A DNA stretch of 14,996 nt from Rubritepida sp. GTDB lineage: Bacteria; Pseudomonadota; Alphaproteobacteria; Acetobacterales; Acetobacteraceae. The position numbers were made by a program, and so were the translations under genes. Location of the stretch: positions 1 to 14,996 of the forward strand of contig JALHNW010000014.1 in NCBI GenBank assembly GCA_022843345.1, given 5' to 3'. Numbering within the stretch: the stretch's first letter is position 1; each line of letters starts with the position of its first letter. A model generated the notes under the pieces. The model ran no database searches and had not been told where the DNA came from. It saw only the letters and a list, made by a program, of their open reading frames with translations. Shown piece by piece: positions 13,806-14,996 of the stretch.

Positions 13806-14432
13806 CTACAGCGCCGCCGCGATGGCCGCGTTCATGGCGCGCACCCCGGCGGCCGACCCGTCCGGGTGGGCCCACACCGCGCCCACCACGGCCAGGAAAT
13901 CCGCGCCCGCCCGCACCAGCGGCGCGCAGTTGGCGGCCGTGATGCCGCCGATGGCGACGCAGGGGATTTCCATCACCTCCGCCCACCAGCGCAGCGTCTC
14001 CACCTCGGCCTCGTGGCGCACCTCCTTCGTGGCGGTGGGGAAGAAGGCGCCGAAGGCCACGTAGTCCGCCCCCATCTCGCCGGCCCGCATCGCGAGGTGC
14101 CGGCTGCCGTGGCAGGTGATGCCCAGGATGCGGCCGTCCAGCGCCATGCGCGCGGCGGCGTGGTCGCCGTCCTCCTGGCCCAGGTGGGCGCCGTCGCAGC
14201 CCGTGGCCGCGGCCGTCAGCGCGTCGTCGTTCAGCAGGAAGGCCACGTCGCGCGCCTGGGCCACCGGGCGGAGTTCCTCGATGGCGCGCAGCACCGCGTC
14301 GCGCGGGGCGTCCTTCAGGCGCAATTGCAGGCAGGCCACGTCGCCAGCATCCAGCGCGGCGGCCAGGGTGTCGCGGAAGCCCGGCGGCAGCACGGGGGGC
14401 GTGACGAGGTAGAGGCGGCAGCGGTCATCCAT
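13806..14432 (-). CDS. thiE: Thiamine phosphate synthase
   Basis: The product is 208 residues, the usual ThiE length, and a TIM-barrel enzyme. It joins HMP-pyrophosphate with thiazole phosphate to give thiamine phosphate. Motifs compared with B. subtilis ThiE: LQLRLKD (R38, K40), LLNDD (N68, D69), DGAHLGQED with Mg-binding D88, GITCHGSRH (104-112), the FPTATK loop (131-136), and the phosphate-binding VAIGGI (159-164). Two deviations are visible: the usual GxSxH Ser is Thr (T106), and GxGPxF is replaced by AFGAFF. Both are conservative, so activity is likely, but a TenI-like paralogue cannot be excluded. The start overlaps the upstream gene's stop by 8 bp (ATGGATGA), indicating coupling. No other thiamine genes or TPP riboswitch are seen nearby. 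Confidence 0.85.
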   Translation of the reverse strand: MDDRCRLYLVTPPVLPPGFRDTLAAALDAGDVACLQLRLKDAPRDAVLRAIEELRPVAQARDVAFLLNDDALTAAATGCDGAHLGQEDGDHAAARMALDGRILGITCHGSRHLAMRAGEMGADYVAFGAFFPTATKEVRHEAEVETLRWWAEVMEIPCVAIGGITAANCAPLVRAGADFLAVVGAVWAHPDGSAAGVRAMNAAIAAAL

Positions 14433-14790
14433 CGGCGGCAGCCTTGCCCCGCCGCACCGTCCACCACAAGAGCGGCGTCACCACCAGCTCCATCCCCAGC
14501 GCCAGGACGTGCGGCAGTGGCGGCACGGCCCACAGCAGCCCCAGCAGCCGGAACAGCCCGCCCAGCACCACGATCGGCGCCAGCACGTCGAACACCCAGC
14601 CGCGCCGCCGCAGGTCCAGCGAGGCCCAGGCGAAGGCCAGCCCGATCCCCAGCAGCAGGCCGGACAGGTAGCGCAGGTGGCTGTCCACCGCCGCCGCGTC
14701 CCCGCGCAGGAAGCCCGCGCCGGACAGCGCGCCCGCGCCCCCGGCCAGCAGCGGCACCAGGCAGGCGAGGCGGATGAGCCACGGTGTCAT
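14425..14790 (-). CDS. DUF4345-like four-helix membrane protein
   Basis: The product is 121 residues and very hydrophobic, with about four membrane spans: residues about 3-25 ([20 protein letters not shown]), 40-60 ([20 protein letters not shown]), 66-85 ([20 protein letters not shown]) and 92-112. The pattern of RYLSG followed by hydrophobic helices, a short RRRG turn and [10 protein letters not shown] resembles the DUF4345 family of unknown function. The start is chosen at 14788-14790, where GGAGG lies 9 nt upstream; a longer in-frame start at 14886 would overlap the divergent gene and is rejected. It is the first gene of the thiE-FkbM operon. The 57-bp divergent gap shows no convincing promoter. 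The function is unknown. Confidence 0.75.
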   Translation of the reverse strand: MTPWLIRLACLVPLLAGGAGALSGAGFLRGDAAAVDSHLRYLSGLLLGIGLAFAWASLDLRRRGWVFDVLAPIVVLGGLFRLLGLLWAVPPLPHVLALGMELVVTPLLWWTVRRGKAAADG

Positions 14791-14847
14791 GCGACGGAAC
14801 CTCCGCTGGGGCGTTAGGGTCGCGCCATATCCTGGAGGGATCCCATC

Positions 14848-14996
14848 ATGGACGCGCGCCGTATCCTGGAACAGTTCACCGGCCATCGCGGCTTCCCCGG
14901 CGGAAGGGGCGGCGTGGAGGAATTGCTGGGCGGCCTGCTGGGCGGCCGCGGCACGGCCCCGCAGGGCACCGGCATGGGCAGCCCGATGGGCGGCGC
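14848..14996 (+). CDS. Start of a DUF533/TerB-like protein (cut by right edge)
   Basis: Forty-nine codons are visible, beginning MDARRILEQFTGHRGFPGGR, followed by a Gly-rich stretch with two LLGG units (ELLGGLLGGRG) and further Gly/Met/Pro-rich sequence. An MDAxxLLxQFxG start followed by a Gly-rich linker is typical of the DUF533 (YebE-like, TerB-related) family, but the diagnostic C-terminal domain lies outside the window. GGAGGG with 8-nt spacing supports the ATG. The gene is divergent from the DUF4345-like gene. Confidence 0.6.
   Translation, partial: MDARRILEQFTGHRGFPGGRGGVEELLGGLLGGRGTAPQGTGMGSPMGG

Overview
The window comes from a very GC-rich bacterium. The beta/beta' and ribosomal protein sequences look alphaproteobacterial. 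The RpoB rifampicin-pocket sequence [20 protein letters not shown], the L10 and S12 sequences, and the small DUF4345-like and ThiE genes together suggest Rhodospirillales, probably Acetobacteraceae (Roseomonas-like). That placement is inference from remembered family patterns, not from a search.

Layout. About 12.5 kb of the minus strand is one long translation/transcription cluster, read from right to left: tRNA-Pro(CGG), rplK, rplA, rplJ, rplL, rpoB, rpoC, rpsL, rpsG and the first 39 codons of tuf, which runs off the left edge. These genes encode ribosomal proteins L11, L1, L10, L7/L12, S12 and S7, the beta and beta' subunits of RNA polymerase, and EF-Tu. The right 2.4 kb holds accessory housekeeping genes: a plus-strand secreted cytochrome c'/c556-type protein, a minus-strand operon (DUF4345-like membrane protein, thiE, FkbM-family methyltransferase), and the start of a plus-strand gene that resembles the DUF533/TerB-like family.

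Regulation visible in the sequence. Two good sigma70-like promoters with 17-bp spacers lie upstream of rpsL (TTGACT/TAGAAG) and rplK (TGGACA/TAGAGG), and a weaker one lies upstream of the tRNA. The gaps between genes are full of near-perfect GC-rich hairpins: after rplA, in the rplJ leader, after rplJ, after rplL, between rpoB and rpoC, after rpoC, and in the rpsL leader. They mostly lack U tracts. Several carry UCCG (UNCG-type) or GNRA tetraloops. The rplJ leader resembles the L10 autoregulatory leader, with a kink-turn-like bulge.

Gene order is the most unusual aspect. fusA is absent between rpsG and tuf, and secE-nusG is absent upstream of rplK, where a tRNA-Pro gene sits instead. I saw no mobile elements, CRISPR arrays, phage genes or novel multi-gene system. 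The long antisense ORFs opposite rpoB and rpoC are explained by GC-rich codon bias. No gene-free stretch exceeds 300 bases; the longest, between rplA and rplJ (about 290 bases), is the L10 leader region.
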